Numbered from the stretch's first letter, positions 29,609-39,994 are shown. The stretch: 64,000 nucleotides of DNA from an uncultured Porphyromonadaceae bacterium (GCA_947175645.1 CAMWNP010000002.1:32835-96834), one strand, 5' to 3'. The notes: generated by a model not told the origin, from the sequence alone. A program made the numbers and translations.

Positions 29609-30466
29609 TCATCCGGGAAGATAAAGTTTTGACTTTATGTCGTAGACAGCCTCCTTTACGCGGAGCGTGGAGATGTCAACCGGAGATTCAGCCAACTGCT
29701 CCGGAGTGAACGGCTGACCGAAATGAATGTCAAAGACTTTATCGCGGTTACGGAACATTTCATAAGGAGTAAGGAGAATTTCAAGAGTGGTCTTGAACCC
29801 GAGTGCGCGGCGGAGATTCGCCATCTTGTAGAAGAGTGGGGAATTCAAACCGTCGAAATACAGAGGCACCACCATACGGTTATGCTGGATGCATTTTTTG
29901 ACGAACATACGGTGCCATTTAGTGTCGCGTATGTATCCGCTCGGGGAGGGAAGAGAGCAGAACCCGGCAGGGAAAATCATCATGGGGGTGTCAGACTCAA
30001 ACGCCTCATCCACAGCGCTTGCAGTGATTTTTGACTGGCTGCCGAACTTGTTGACTCCAAGAAATACCGGCCTAAGCGGTTTCACGTAGAGCAAAAGGTC
30101 GTTAACCATGAATTTCGCCGGGCGGTTATAGCGTTTGCTCAGATAATCAATCATGAGCATGCCGTCAAGTGCACCTAACGGATGATTGCCTACGAACAGT
30201 ACTCGCGGATTGCTTATGTCAGGAAGCAGTTCCTCGTTGTGGAAACGCCCCTGTACATTGAGGTCTCGCAGAATGGCACGGCAAAAATCCACTCCTGAAA
30301 GACCCATGTTATTACGCAGCAGATCATTGAGTTTGTTCTGCTGGCATAAGTCTGAGAGTAATTTCAGAAGGGGGCGCGGAATATAGTCCCAATATTTGGG
30401 TAACCGCTCCTTAACAACCTGAGAAATGTTGATTTTTATTTGTTCAAAATCAGTGTCATTAATCAT
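29609..30466 (-). CDS. PlsC-like lysophospholipid/glycerol acyltransferase
   Basis: 285 residues. The acyltransferase box appears as FVGNHPLGALDG (an H-x5-D spacing rather than the common H-x4-D) and a second block as MMIFPAGFCSLPS. Members put fatty acids on glycerol phosphate or other acceptors at the inner membrane. Similar proteins occur in Bacteroidetes near hemolysin-type acyltransferases. The acceptor is unknown. A TAACTTTG element lies immediately upstream on the minus strand. Confidence 0.8.
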   Translation of the reverse strand: MINDTDFEQIKINISQVVKERLPKYWDYIPRPLLKLLSDLCQQNKLNDLLRNNMGLSGVDFCRAILRDLNVQGRFHNEELLPDISNPRVLFVGNHPLGALDGMLMIDYLSKRYNRPAKFMVNDLLLYVKPLRPVFLGVNKFGSQSKITASAVDEAFESDTPMMIFPAGFCSLPSPSGYIRDTKWHRMFVKKCIQHNRMVVPLYFDGLNSPLFYKMANLRRALGFKTTLEILLTPYEMFRNRDKVFDIHFGQPFTPEQLAESPVDISTLRVKEAVYDIKSKLYLPG

Positions 30467-30531
30467 ATTGCAAAGTTACGAAAAAATCATGGAATCGGTT
30501 AATTCCAATAGTTAATAATTATTATTGAGTA

Positions 30532-30562
30532 TTGCATACGGTGAATTTTTTTGCGAAATTTG
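30532..30562 (+). promoter_or_regulatory. Possible promoter of feoAB
   Basis: TTG at 30532-30534 and GAAATTTG at 30555-30562 with 20 bases between; the -7 box differs from consensus in its first base. The ATG follows at 30583. No Fur box was recognised by eye. Confidence 0.45.
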
Positions 30563-30582
30563 CACCCGAATTATTGTTTAAG

Positions 30583-32979
30583 ATGACATTAGATGAACTG
30601 AAAACCGGTCAAAGCGCAATTATCCTGAAAATTCACGGCTACGGAGCATTCCGTAAGCGTGTGATAGAGATGGGCTTTACGAAGGGACGGAAGATCACCG
30701 CTGTCCTCTCCGCTCCGTTGCGCGACCCGGTGAAATATTCCCTGATGGGCTATGAGGTGTCGTTGCGCAGAAGCGAGGCTCAGTTGATTGAGGTGCTTCC
30801 TATCCGGGACAAAGCCAATGAGAAGATTGGTTCCGGTGAGGCTCATGCTACGGTTGAGGAAGGTGTCCTTAACGAGTATGAGGGGCAGACCCACACCATT
30901 AACGTGGCGCTGATTGGTAATCCAAACTGCGGAAAAACATCACTTTTCAATCTCGCCGCCGGTACCGCGGAACATGTCGGGAACTACAGCGGTGTCACTG
31001 TAGATTCTAAGACCGGACATTTCTCCTACCGTAATTACAGATTCAATATTGTCGATCTTCCCGGCACTTACTCTCTCTCAACTTATTCTCCTGAAGAACT
31101 TTACGTCAGACGTTATCTGAAAAACGAGCGGCCTGACGTGGTCATAAATGTTGTGGACTCTTCCAATCTGGAACGGAATCTGTATCTGACCACAGAACTG
31201 ATTGATATGGACCGTCCTATGGTCATTGCTCTCAACATGTACGATGAACTGCAGAAGTCAAAAGTTAAACTTGACTATGAGACTCTGGGAGCCATGATAG
31301 GAGTGCCCATAGTTCCCACTGTTTCACGTAACGGAGAAGGTGTAAATGAACTGCTTGACACCGTTATCAGCATCTATGAGCAGTGTCACACTGCTGTCCG
31401 TCACGTACACGTCAATCTGAGCCGCGACCTGGAGATGTCGGTGGCAAGGCTGAATGAAATCATCAAGGGCGATCCTGCTGTTGACAAACATTTCTCGCAC
31501 CGCTATCTTGCAATAAAGATGCTTGAAAGGGACAGGGAGATAGAGGATATGCTGAGCGGATCTGCATGTTATCCAAAACTGAAGGTGATACGTGACCACG
31601 AACTGAAAAGACTTGAAACTTTCCATGATGATGATGTGGCGGCCATGATTGCATCGGAAAAATATGGCTTCATCGCCGGTGCGCTGGCCGAGACAATGGA
31701 CCGCAGGAATTTCAGTGAGCGGGTGACCACTCAGGTAATTGACTCATTGGTGACGAACCGTTATGTGGGATATCCGCTGTTCATCATCATAATGTTCATT
31801 ATGTTCTGGGCTACCTTCGCACTCGGGCAGTATCCCCAGGAGTGGATAGAATACGGAGTGTCGGCACTCGGTGATCTCGTCAGACACCTGATGCCCCACG
31901 GCGCTCTGCGTGACATGATCGCTGACGGCATAATCGGTGGTGTCGGAGGTGTGATTGTTTTCCTTCCCAACATCTTGATTCTTTATTTTTTCATTTCCCT
32001 GATGGAGGACACGGGATACATGAGCAGGGCGGCCTTCATCATGGACCGGGCCATGCACAAGATAGGGCTGCATGGGAAATCGTTCATCCCTCTGGTGATG
32101 GGATTCGGCTGCAACGTCCCCGCCATAATTGCGTCAAGGAGCATAGAGAGCCGTAGCAGCCGAATTATAACCATACTGATAAATCCGTTCATGAGTTGTT
32201 CGGCCAGGCTACCTGTATATGTGCTGATGATAGGTACATTCTTCAGTAAATACGCCGCACTGGTGTTCATAGGACTATATCTGCTCGGCATACTGATGGC
32301 TGTTGTGACTGCAAGAATGTTGCGCCGGCTATGGTTTAAGAAAGACGAGACACCTTTTGTGATGGAACTCCCCCCTTACCGTATGCCCACCATGAAATCT
32401 ACCCTTATCCACATGTGGGCTAAAGGTTATGAATACCTGAAGAAGATGGGTGGGATAATACTTGTGGGTAGCATAGTGGTCTGGGCCTTGAATTATTTCC
32501 CTCTTAAGCATCAACTCACTGAAGAAGAACGGATAGAACATGTTGCAACGGAGAATGACAAAGTGGATGAGCAGGATTCCTATCTTGAGATGATGGGAAA
32601 GACCGTCAACCCGGTGATGGAACCGTTAGGATTCTCCTGGCGGGCAACCGTTGCAGCCATAGCCGGTCTGCCGGCTAAAGAGATTGTTGTCTCAACTTTA
32701 GGCGTCCTTTACACCGGTGAGGAGAATACGGAGATTACTGAAACTCTGGAACATAGGCTCACCACTCCCTCCGCTGTAACCGGAAAACCTGATTTCACAC
32801 CGGCGTCGGCACTGGCTTTCATAGTATTCATCCTCCTTTACTCACCATGTATAGCCACAATTACTGCCATTGTCAGGGAAACCGGATCGTGGCGCTACGG
32901 AGTTTTCTCTGTATTCTATAACACCGCTATGGCGTGGTGTGTGGCATGGTGTGTATATCACCTCGCATTGATTCTCTGA
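30583..32979 (+). CDS. feoB: Fused FeoA-FeoB ferrous iron transporter
   Basis: 798 residues from the ATG at 30583 (MTLDELKTGQ); an in-frame TTG further upstream lies inside the promoter. Residues 1-75 are a FeoA (SH3-like) domain; the G domain follows with the P-loop GNPNCGKTS (112-120) and DLPG (158-161); the rest is the membrane channel with the two Gate-type repeats (FGCNVPAI and GLPAKEIVVSTLG). It imports Fe2+ under low-oxygen conditions. The FeoA-FeoB fusion is common in Bacteroidetes. Confidence 0.95.
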   Translation: MTLDELKTGQSAIILKIHGYGAFRKRVIEMGFTKGRKITAVLSAPLRDPVKYSLMGYEVSLRRSEAQLIEVLPIRDKANEKIGSGEAHATVEEGVLNEYEGQTHTINVALIGNPNCGKTSLFNLAAGTAEHVGNYSGVTVDSKTGHFSYRNYRFNIVDLPGTYSLSTYSPEELYVRRYLKNERPDVVINVVDSSNLERNLYLTTELIDMDRPMVIALNMYDELQKSKVKLDYETLGAMIGVPIVPTVSRNGEGVNELLDTVISIYEQCHTAVRHVHVNLSRDLEMSVARLNEIIKGDPAVDKHFSHRYLAIKMLERDREIEDMLSGSACYPKLKVIRDHELKRLETFHDDDVAAMIASEKYGFIAGALAETMDRRNFSERVTTQVIDSLVTNRYVGYPLFIIIMFIMFWATFALGQYPQEWIEYGVSALGDLVRHLMPHGALRDMIADGIIGGVGGVIVFLPNILILYFFISLMEDTGYMSRAAFIMDRAMHKIGLHGKSFIPLVMGFGCNVPAIIASRSIESRSSRIITILINPFMSCSARLPVYVLMIGTFFSKYAALVFIGLYLLGILMAVVTARMLRRLWFKKDETPFVMELPPYRMPTMKSTLIHMWAKGYEYLKKMGGIILVGSIVVWALNYFPLKHQLTEEERIEHVATENDKVDEQDSYLEMMGKTVNPVMEPLGFSWRATVAAIAGLPAKEIVVSTLGVLYTGEENTEITETLEHRLTTPSAVTGKPDFTPASALAFIVFILLYSPCIATITAIVRETGSWRYGVFSVFYNTAMAWCVAWCVYHLALIL

Positions 32980-32981
32980 TT

Positions 32982-33800
32982 ATGTCACATAAGAATATTT
33001 TCCATACCGCAGCCGATCTGCTGACTGCCTTGGCTAAGGTGACGTTAGGGTCGCACCGTTCTGCAATACCCCGTTATGGTGAAGATGGCAGACGTTTGAT
33101 CATCATGGGGAACGGGCCATCGCTGCGTCAGACTATTGCAGACTCGGCCGACATATTGCGTCAGACAGATACAATGGCGGTGAATTTCGCGGCGAACTCA
33201 CCGGAATTCTTCACGCTTCGTCCGCGATACTACATTCTTGCTGACCCGCACTTCTTCGTAGCAGATCAGAATGAGAATGTCAGAAAGTTATGGAAGAATC
33301 TCGGCTCCGCTGACTGGAAGATGACAATTTTTGTCCCTTTCGGAACTAAACTGACGGAAGAAATAAGGCATGAGGTGGTCAGATTCAATGCTGTGGGTGT
33401 AGATGCCCCTGAGTGGCTTGAAAACAAACTTTTCGCCATGCAAAGGGCCATGCCGCGTCCTCGTAATGTGCTTATTCCTGCTATAATGCTTGGAATATGG
33501 ATGGATTATAAGGATATTGTGATTGTTGGAGCGGACCACTCCTGGATGCGTACTTTAAGTGTTGACTCTGAAAACCGCATCATTTCCGTTCAACCTCATT
33601 TCTATAAAGAACCTGAAGGTGAACAGAAACGTGTGAACAGTGAATATGAGGGGTACAGGTTGCATCAGATAGTCCATTCGTTCTACGTGGCTTTCAATGC
33701 CTACCATCAGATTGCACGATATGCCAAAACAAAGGGGATAACGATTTATAACGCTACCCCCGAAAGTTTCATTGACGCTTTTGAACGTCGTACACTTTAG
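32982..33800 (+). CDS. DUF115/MptE-like protein
   Basis: 272 residues from the ATG at 32982, two bases after the feoB stop. The segment LIIMGNGPSLRQTIAD and the later DIVIVGADHSWM are typical of DUF115 (MptE-like, related to GT42-type sialyltransferase folds and motility accessory factors). Here it is more likely a surface-glycan enzyme than a pterin enzyme; this is inference. It ends four bases into the convergent thiD gene. Confidence 0.7.
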   Translation: MSHKNIFHTAADLLTALAKVTLGSHRSAIPRYGEDGRRLIIMGNGPSLRQTIADSADILRQTDTMAVNFAANSPEFFTLRPRYYILADPHFFVADQNENVRKLWKNLGSADWKMTIFVPFGTKLTEEIRHEVVRFNAVGVDAPEWLENKLFAMQRAMPRPRNVLIPAIMLGIWMDYKDIVIVGADHSWMRTLSVDSENRIISVQPHFYKEPEGEQKRVNSEYEGYRLHQIVHSFYVAFNAYHQIARYAKTKGITIYNATPESFIDAFERRTL

Positions 33801-34639
33801 AAACTGTTTAAATTTTTCCACATATCGAAAAAGTGGTGTACCGGACCATGTCCGTGACCGATGGCATATTCAGCACCGGCAGATATAGCCCCTGTGATAT
33901 ATTCTTTGGCCGAGCGCACCGCATCGGTCAGTTCATACCCTCGCGCCAGATACGACGCCACGGCTGACGAAAGTGTGCATCCTGTGCCGTGGGTATTGAC
34001 TGTTGACAGACGTGGTGAGGATAGTTCTGTTACCGTATCATCTTCGGCGTTATAGAAAATGTCGGTCAGCACACTTTCGCTGAGATGTCCCGCTTTAAGC
34101 AACACCGACACGCGCTTCCCCTGAGATAACTCTTCAGCGGCCCGGCGCAAATCTGACTGACGGCTGATCGGTCTGCCAAGAAGTATCTCCGCCTCCGGTA
34201 TATTCGGGGTAATGACTCTCGCCGAGGGGATCAGCACATCACGCAGAGTGGCCACTGCATCATGCATCAGCAGCGGGTCGCCCGAGGTGGCAACCATCAC
34301 CGGGTCAAGCACCACTCCTCCCGGAATATCATAGTTCCTCAGAGTGTCATGCACTGCCAAAATAAGTTCCGATGAGTGGAGCATCCCTATTTTTACGGCA
34401 TCCGTTCCAATATCATCAAGGCATGACTTTATCTGTCCACGTACAAAATCCACCGGAATGGGGTGTACACCGGTCACACCGACTGTGTTCTCATCAACAA
34501 CGGCTACCACGGCTGACATGCCGTAGCACCCCAAGGCTGAGAATGTTTTCAGGTCAGCCTGTAATCCTGCTCCTCCGCTCGGGTCACTTCCCGCAATGGT
34601 CAGTGCGCGGTAATATTTTTTCTTTGTTAAATTTTCCAT
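33797..34639 (-). CDS. thiD: Hydroxymethylpyrimidine/phosphomethylpyrimidine kinase
   Basis: 280 residues of the ribokinase fold: GSDPSGGAGLQADLKTF at the N terminus and the anion hole/catalytic motif NTHGTGCTLSSAVA near the C terminus. It phosphorylates HMP twice to HMP-PP for coupling by ThiE. Last gene of the thiamine operon; its start overlaps the tenA end by 13 bases. Confidence 0.94.
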   Translation of the reverse strand: MENLTKKKYYRALTIAGSDPSGGAGLQADLKTFSALGCYGMSAVVAVVDENTVGVTGVHPIPVDFVRGQIKSCLDDIGTDAVKIGMLHSSELILAVHDTLRNYDIPGGVVLDPVMVATSGDPLLMHDAVATLRDVLIPSARVITPNIPEAEILLGRPISRQSDLRRAAEELSQGKRVSVLLKAGHLSESVLTDIFYNAEDDTVTELSSPRLSTVNTHGTGCTLSSAVASYLARGYELTDAVRSAKEYITGAISAGAEYAIGHGHGPVHHFFDMWKNLNSF

Positions 34640-35277
34640 TGTTCTTTGTTGTAGGCGCTATCCCAGAACATCCATTCCATCCGGGCGCATTTAATGAATA
34701 TCGAGGTCATATCCCTGCGGATCTCTTCACTTGCCGTTTCTGCCAACTGATCGCATATCTCCACCGCACGGCGCGTGGATTCAGCGAATGTGGGGTCAGC
34801 GTAGGTGGAAATCCATCGGGCGTATGGATTCTCGGCGAGGTCTGTCACGGAGAGAATATACTCACCCACACGCTGATATATCCAAAAACAGGGTAACACG
34901 GCTGCAGCCTCCACCTCTACCGGTGCAACTCCCTGCGCACGGAGCAGCGTCGTATAGAGCATACAGGCGGGAGTCATCTCAACCTCTGACATATCAACAT
35001 CCTTCAGGAACACACCATGCATCTGTCGCTCCACCTCAATCCCATCCAATGCGAATCTCAGAAAACTCTCCATCTGATCTTTTCTCCTTATTCTTGACGC
35101 TATGTGGGCAAGATTGGCTGAATAACCGTCCAGATAAAGGGCATCCTGCATCAGATAGAACATGAACTTATCCTCCGGAAGTGTCCCCTCGGCAAGTTCT
35201 TTCACAAAAGGGAGGTTGAGGATACTCGCATAAATCCCCTCAATCTCGCCCCATGCTTCATCGCTCCATTTCATCAT
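34627..35277 (-). CDS. tenA: TenA family thiaminase II
   Basis: 216 residues, all helical. The catalytic cysteine is in AVLPCFWIYQRVGEY, and FYLMQDALYLDGY and ARMEWMFWDSAY match the family's active-site segments. TenA hydrolyses amino-HMP or thiamine breakdown products so the pyrimidine can be reused. Its placement beside thiD in an operon without thiC fits pyrimidine salvage. It overlaps the methyltransferase gene by four bases. Confidence 0.9.
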   Translation of the reverse strand: MMKWSDEAWGEIEGIYASILNLPFVKELAEGTLPEDKFMFYLMQDALYLDGYSANLAHIASRIRRKDQMESFLRFALDGIEVERQMHGVFLKDVDMSEVEMTPACMLYTTLLRAQGVAPVEVEAAAVLPCFWIYQRVGEYILSVTDLAENPYARWISTYADPTFAESTRRAVEICDQLAETASEEIRRDMTSIFIKCARMEWMFWDSAYNKEQWKI

Positions 35278-35972
35278 TTGTAGGCTATTACGGCAACATA
35301 ATCTCCACGGTCATATCCCTCCGACGGTTCTTCTGCCATCTGTTCGGAATATAACGGGTGTGTGGTGAGTGTCTGCATGAACTGCATATCATTGAACCCG
35401 GCCTGCTCCAGCACACTGATTTTCTCGGCGGTGGTACGCCAGTTCGCCACATTGACAAACTCAATGGGGTAGGGGTCAGGGGGATAGACTCCTTCAAGCA
35501 GCGGATGATTCCATGTTCCGACAGCCTTGGCGAGATTGTACATCAGTCCGTAGGAACTCTCCTTGGGTACATCAATCAGCACTATCTTCCCCCCTTCGGG
35601 AAGGGCATCATACACTTTCTTCACCACTGACGCAAGGTCTGTGATATAACTCGGACTACCGTTGAACAGGATTGTGTCATATTCTTCTTTCCCATAATAC
35701 GCTTCCTCAGCAGTACTCTCAGTGACATTCATCCCCCGCTTGCGGGCTATTTCGGCCATTCCGGAAGAAGGCTCGACACCATCTTTTACCACTATCCCGA
35801 ACTTCCCGGCAAGTATCTTTTCAAACAATCCGCTGCCGCACCCCACGGAAAGTATTCTTTCCGACCCTTCAAGCGTTGCAGCCACAAGCCGTGCTTCCGA
35901 CTCCAGAACGTTGGGGTTAGCCAGAAACCATGCGTCATACTCAGCCGCATATTCATCAAATCCTTTTCCCAT
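35274..35972 (-). CDS. Class I SAM-dependent methyltransferase within the thiamine operon
   Basis: 232 residues. The SAM-binding loop is ILSVGCGSGLFEK, with DTILFNGSPSYITDL as post-loop strand. No specific subfamily is recognised. It overlaps tenA by four bases and touches thiF, so it is controlled with the thiamine genes, but it is not a known thiamine enzyme. Confidence 0.82.
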   Translation of the reverse strand: MGKGFDEYAAEYDAWFLANPNVLESEARLVAATLEGSERILSVGCGSGLFEKILAGKFGIVVKDGVEPSSGMAEIARKRGMNVTESTAEEAYYGKEEYDTILFNGSPSYITDLASVVKKVYDALPEGGKIVLIDVPKESSYGLMYNLAKAVGTWNHPLLEGVYPPDPYPIEFVNVANWRTTAEKISVLEQAGFNDMQFMQTLTTHPLYSEQMAEEPSEGYDRGDYVAVIAYK

Positions 35973-36670
35973 TATAAATCAATTATTTCAGTTTTTAATG
36001 TTTTTATATCTATTGTAAAAAGGCGTCCGTCAAGCAGTTCGCCGAATCCCGCTATAAGTTTTATCGCTTCTGCCGCCTGAATGGTACCGATTATTCCCGG
36101 AACTGCTCCAATAACACCGTTCACACCACGGGGCAATGCGCATAGTGTTTCACGGTCGGGATAAAGATCGGAGTAGCGGCATTTTCTGTGATAATTAAAC
36201 ACCGACACCTGTCCGCGGAACGCTCCTATGGCACCGTGTACCCACGGTTTGCCGGTTTCAATGCACGTATCATCGATAAGGAAACGTGTGGCATAGTTGT
36301 CGGTGCAGTCCATGACAATATCATATTTTGATATTATCCCTATTGCATTCTCCGGGGTAACTCCTTCGGGATATAGGTCAAAACGGGTGGCGGAGGATTG
36401 GCTTTTCAACCTCTCGGCAGCGACAGTCACCTTAGGCAATCCAACGGTTGCCTCGGTGTAGAGTACCTGACGCTGCAGGTTGCTCAGCGACACCGTGTCA
36501 TGATCCATCAGTCCTATCCTTCCAACACCGGCACCTGTGAGGTATGTGGCGACAGCAGAGCCGAGTCCACCTACTCCAATAATCAATACGGAGGCTTCCC
36601 CAAGTTTGCGCTGCCCGGTCTCACCAATCTCAGGGAGCATAATCTGGCGGGAGTATCTTTCCTGTTCCAT
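35972..36670 (-). CDS. thiF: ThiF/MoeB-type sulfur-carrier adenylyltransferase
   Basis: About 232 residues from the ATG at 36670, which shares its A with the thiH stop (TGATG). The nucleotide loop GVGGLGSAVATYL, the arginine finger region NLQRQVLY and DCTDNYATR are intact. It adenylates the C terminus of ThiS. Compared with E. coli ThiF/MoeB, the first Cys-x2-Cys zinc pair is CRYS and the C-terminal pair is missing, so the zinc site appears lost. Confidence 0.88.
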   Translation of the reverse strand: MEQERYSRQIMLPEIGETGQRKLGEASVLIIGVGGLGSAVATYLTGAGVGRIGLMDHDTVSLSNLQRQVLYTEATVGLPKVTVAAERLKSQSSATRFDLYPEGVTPENAIGIISKYDIVMDCTDNYATRFLIDDTCIETGKPWVHGAIGAFRGQVSVFNYHRKCRYSDLYPDRETLCALPRGVNGVIGAVPGIIGTIQAAEAIKLIAGFGELLDGRLFTIDIKTLKTEIIDL

Positions 36671-37779
36671 CAATCGAAAATTTTGTCCCAGTCCTTCCAT
36701 ACCACTTCGTACCCAACCTGTTTAATGGCCGCTTCTACCTCCGCCGGCGAACGTTCATCACTCACGGCAAACTGTTCCAGCGACTGCGGATTCACGGCAT
36801 AGCCTCCCGGATCGGTTTTGGAGCCCGCACTCATGGAGGTGGCTCCCAAGGTGGCTATATTATTACGGAACTCCGGACGCTCGCGTGTGGAGAATGATAT
36901 ATCCACATCGTTGTCAAACAGTCGGAAGGCAAAGGTTAGTTGCGCCAGTTCCCGGTCAGTCATAACCACATTGGGCTGGAAGCCACTCTCTGACGGGCGC
37001 ATGCGGGGAAAGTTGACACTGTAGCGCGTGCGCCAGTAGTGTTTACGCAGGTAAAGCAGGTGACGGGCCATCATGGTCACATCCGTGCGCCAATCCTCCA
37101 GTCCTATCAGTACACCCATACCTATCTTATGTACCCCTGCTTGACCCATACGGTCATATCCGTTCAGACGCCATTCAAAGTTTGACTTCATACCCGCCGG
37201 ATGATATTTATTGTAGTTCGCCCGGTTGTAGGTCTCCTGGAAGCATACCACACCGTTCAGCCCTGAGTGGGTCAGTCGTTCGTAATCCTCAGCAGAAAGG
37301 GGCATAACCTCAATGGTGAGATTGTTGAAATAGGGACGGCACACCCCAAGCGCATTCTCCAGATAATCCACTCCTGCAACACGCGGATTCTCCCCGGTCA
37401 CCAAAAGCAGATTTTCAAACGGACCGAGACGCTTGATAGCCTCGCACTCCTCTTTTATCTGTTCCGGAGTCAGCACTATTCGCTCAAACTTGTTATGACG
37501 GTTGAAACCGCAGTAAACACATGAGTTTGAACATGAATTGGTGATATACATCGGTATGTACATCGAAATGGTTTTACCGAACCGCTTCTGTGTGATGCGG
37601 CGCGATGCCACGGCCATCTGCTCCAGATATGGAGCGGCGGCAGGTGAGATAAGAGCCATGAAATCGTCAACGGTCAGACGCTCTTTTGACAAAGCCCTGA
37701 GAACATCGTTCTCGGTTTTCGCCATTATAGCCGACGTGGTCTCATCCCAGTCATATTTCTGTAGTTCTTCTGAAAACAT
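36670..37779 (-). CDS. thiH: 2-iminoacetate synthase (ThiH)
   Basis: 369 residues from the ATG at 37779, five bases after thiG; an upstream start at 37854 would run into thiG. Radical SAM cysteines are in YITNSCSNSCVYCGFN (C-x3-C-x2-C). It cleaves tyrosine to p-cresol and dehydroglycine, which provides the glycine-derived part of the thiazole under anaerobic conditions. Its presence instead of ThiO fits an anaerobe. Confidence 0.95.
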   Translation of the reverse strand: MFSEELQKYDWDETTSAIMAKTENDVLRALSKERLTVDDFMALISPAAAPYLEQMAVASRRITQKRFGKTISMYIPMYITNSCSNSCVYCGFNRHNKFERIVLTPEQIKEECEAIKRLGPFENLLLVTGENPRVAGVDYLENALGVCRPYFNNLTIEVMPLSAEDYERLTHSGLNGVVCFQETYNRANYNKYHPAGMKSNFEWRLNGYDRMGQAGVHKIGMGVLIGLEDWRTDVTMMARHLLYLRKHYWRTRYSVNFPRMRPSESGFQPNVVMTDRELAQLTFAFRLFDNDVDISFSTRERPEFRNNIATLGATSMSAGSKTDPGGYAVNPQSLEQFAVSDERSPAEVEAAIKQVGYEVVWKDWDKIFD

Positions 37780-37783
37780 AGGT

Positions 37784-38551
37784 TTAGTCGAGGAATGAGG
37801 TAAGGGGACTTGAAGCCTCGGCATGACGCAGCACAGCACCAAGACCTGCTTCATAGGCCTGACGTCCTGCTATTACTGCCATTCGGAACGCATCTGCCAT
37901 AGCCACGGGGTCACCTGCCACGGCAATGGCAGTGTTAACCAACACGGCATCAGCACCCATCTCCATAGCCTCGGCTGCATGAGATGGTGCACCCAATCCG
38001 GCATCAACCACCACCGGCACATTGCTCTGCTCGATGATGATTGAAAGAAGTTCACGTGTCACCAACCCTTTGTTAGTGCCGATAGGAGCCGCAAGTGGCA
38101 TCACAGCGGCACTACCAACCTCCTCCAGACGTTTGCACAGTACGGGGTCGGCCTGAATGTAAGGGAGTACCTTGAACCCCAACTTTGCTAATTCCTCGGT
38201 CGCTTTCAGTGTCTCCACCGGATCAGGGAGCAGATATTTGGGGTCGGGATGAATCTCAAGTTTAATGAAATCGGTGCCGAATGCCTCACGTGCCAATTGG
38301 GCGGCAAGCACTGCCTCGGCAGCATTTCTTACACCCGACGTGTTGGGCAGAAGTCGTATCCCGTCACCGCTGACATGTCGCAGCATATCATCTTCGGCAT
38401 TGGTCATGTCAATACGTTTCATCGCCACTGTGACCATCTCTGTCTGCGAGGCACGGATAGCCTCTGCCATCTCTTTGTTTGAACGGAATTTACCTGTGCC
38501 CACAAACAGACGTGAGCCGAAAGTGCGTCCGCCGATAATAAGTTTACTCAT
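37784..38551 (-). CDS. thiG: Thiazole synthase
   Basis: 255 residues, TIM barrel: [15 protein letters not shown] at the start, [19 protein letters not shown] segment, and [30 protein letters not shown] at the phosphate site. It joins DXP, ThiS thiocarboxylate and dehydroglycine to the thiazole. Overlaps thiE by four bases. Confidence 0.96.
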   Translation of the reverse strand: MSKLIIGGRTFGSRLFVGTGKFRSNKEMAEAIRASQTEMVTVAMKRIDMTNAEDDMLRHVSGDGIRLLPNTSGVRNAAEAVLAAQLAREAFGTDFIKLEIHPDPKYLLPDPVETLKATEELAKLGFKVLPYIQADPVLCKRLEEVGSAAVMPLAAPIGTNKGLVTRELLSIIIEQSNVPVVVDAGLGAPSHAAEAMEMGADAVLVNTAIAVAGDPVAMADAFRMAVIAGRQAYEAGLGAVLRHAEASSPLTSFLD

Positions 38552-39168
38552 ATTTTTTTTAATGTATTAATTATTCTCTTTGTTATTTCCTCAGGCGACA
38601 CGGCATTGAGAATCGTGCCGGAAACGGCAATCCCGCTGACTCCGGTCTGCATCAGCGGTTCAATATCGTCAAGGGTAATGCCACCGATAGCCACCACCGG
38701 GACTGCTCCCGGAATAGCGTTATACTGTTTCATTATCCTCTCGTATCCTTCAATTCCAAGTACCGGACTCAATTTCTTCTTCGTTTCGGTGAAACGAAAC
38801 GGACCAAGACCTATGTAGTCGGCACCGGCCGCGGTTGCGTTAATCATATCTTCGAGAGTGTTGGCTGTGGCACCGATGATATAATCGTTCCCGAGAATAC
38901 TGCGTGCCTCGGTCACCGGCATGTCCATTTTCCCTAAATGCACCCCGTGGGCACCGGTCTCCCTGACCAGTTCCACATGGTCATCCAAAATCAGTTTGGC
39001 ACCGTAGGACAGGCATAACGGTGCTATTTTGTGCGCCATCTCGATAATCTCTTCCGCCGTGGCATCCTTCATTCTTAACTGAATCCATCGGCATCCCCCC
39101 TTGATGGCTTCCAAGGCACCATCGGCTTCATCAAACCGCGGATTTCTGTGGGTTATAAGTTGGAGCAT
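38548..39168 (-). CDS. thiE: Thiamine phosphate synthase
   Basis: 206 residues with the full ThiE signature: [65 protein letters not shown] and [11 protein letters not shown]. It couples HMP-PP and thiazole phosphate to thiamine phosphate. The gene overlaps the second thiE-like gene by 16 bases. Confidence 0.95.
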   Translation of the reverse strand: MLQLITHRNPRFDEADGALEAIKGGCRWIQLRMKDATAEEIIEMAHKIAPLCLSYGAKLILDDHVELVRETGAHGVHLGKMDMPVTEARSILGNDYIIGATANTLEDMINATAAGADYIGLGPFRFTETKKKLSPVLGIEGYERIMKQYNAIPGAVPVVAIGGITLDDIEPLMQTGVSGIAVSGTILNAVSPEEITKRIINTLKKI

Positions 39169-39728
39169 AATGTTGTAATTCTTCTGATTATTTCTTCTGT
39201 TGTACCCTCCCAGATGTAACCGAGCATCGCTGCCGAACTGAATCCCATATCGCGCAGCGTCGCCATCCGTTCGGGTGTGACACCCCCTAATGCAACCGCT
39301 CTCTCGTCAAGCATACCGCTGCGGAACGCTCCCCGGATAACTTCGTGGGTGAGGGTGGGATAATAACCCTGTTTTGATATACTGGAGAAAACCGGACTGA
39401 GAAAGTAGTAATCGAGATTATAGCACCCCTCCTCACTTATTGCGTGACACGACTTGCTCAGAACACCGCTGAACTCCCGTAGAACATATCTGTGGCGCCC
39501 GTTGAGGTGAATCCCCGTGCCATATTCCTGTGCGAGTTCATGACAGTCGTGGAGCGATAGTTGCGGTAGATATTCCGGAGATATGGAGTCCAGCAGCCGA
39601 CGTGTGCCATCCGATTGTAGTTGTGGGTGACGGATATGAACACGTGTTACACCCGCTTTTAGCAGACAACCTATTATAAACGGTTCATTCTCAATCTGTT
39701 CCTCCGGAGTGATGACATACAGTTTCAT
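39153..39728 (-). CDS. Degenerate ThiE/TenI-like protein
   Basis: 191 residues from the ATG at 39728 (MKLYVITPEE), which overlaps the thiS stop as ATGA. It follows the ThiE fold (VTRVHIRHPQ, GTGIHLNGRH, YYFLSPVFSSISKQGY, AVALGGVTPERM) but departs from ThiE at the pyrimidine site. It is therefore more like TenI, the thiazole tautomerase, or a divergent ThiE. Function is inferred from family and position. Confidence 0.83.
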   Translation of the reverse strand: MKLYVITPEEQIENEPFIIGCLLKAGVTRVHIRHPQLQSDGTRRLLDSISPEYLPQLSLHDCHELAQEYGTGIHLNGRHRYVLREFSGVLSKSCHAISEEGCYNLDYYFLSPVFSSISKQGYYPTLTHEVIRGAFRSGMLDERAVALGGVTPERMATLRDMGFSSAAMLGYIWEGTTEEIIRRITTLCSNL

Positions 39729-39925
39729 CCGCCGCACACAGCCTGAATGACAGTAATCTTCATATCGGCATAAAGCGGCGTATCACCCCACATGTCACGT
39801 CGGATAACTTTGTTGTCGACGGCAACAGCAACCCCCGGACGCTCAAGTTCAAGCACACGCAAAAGTTCTGCCAGCGTAGTTGCGGTACCACACTCAGCAG
39901 CCTGATGATTGATAAAAACTTTCAT
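39725..39925 (-). CDS. thiS: Sulfur carrier protein ThiS
   Basis: 66 residues from the ATG at 39925 (MKVFINHQ), ending in the required Gly-Gly (AVCGG). It carries sulfur as a thiocarboxylate for the thiazole. An earlier in-frame start lies in the riboswitch region and is unlikely. First gene of the operon. Confidence 0.93.
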   Translation of the reverse strand: MKVFINHQAAECGTATTLAELLRVLELERPGVAVAVDNKVIRRDMWGDTPLYADMKITVIQAVCGG

Positions 39926-39994
39926 TATTACGATCAGATTTATGAGGAGTGCCGTCAATGTGACGGAAACAAAGTGAAGTAAAAAATTATCCAT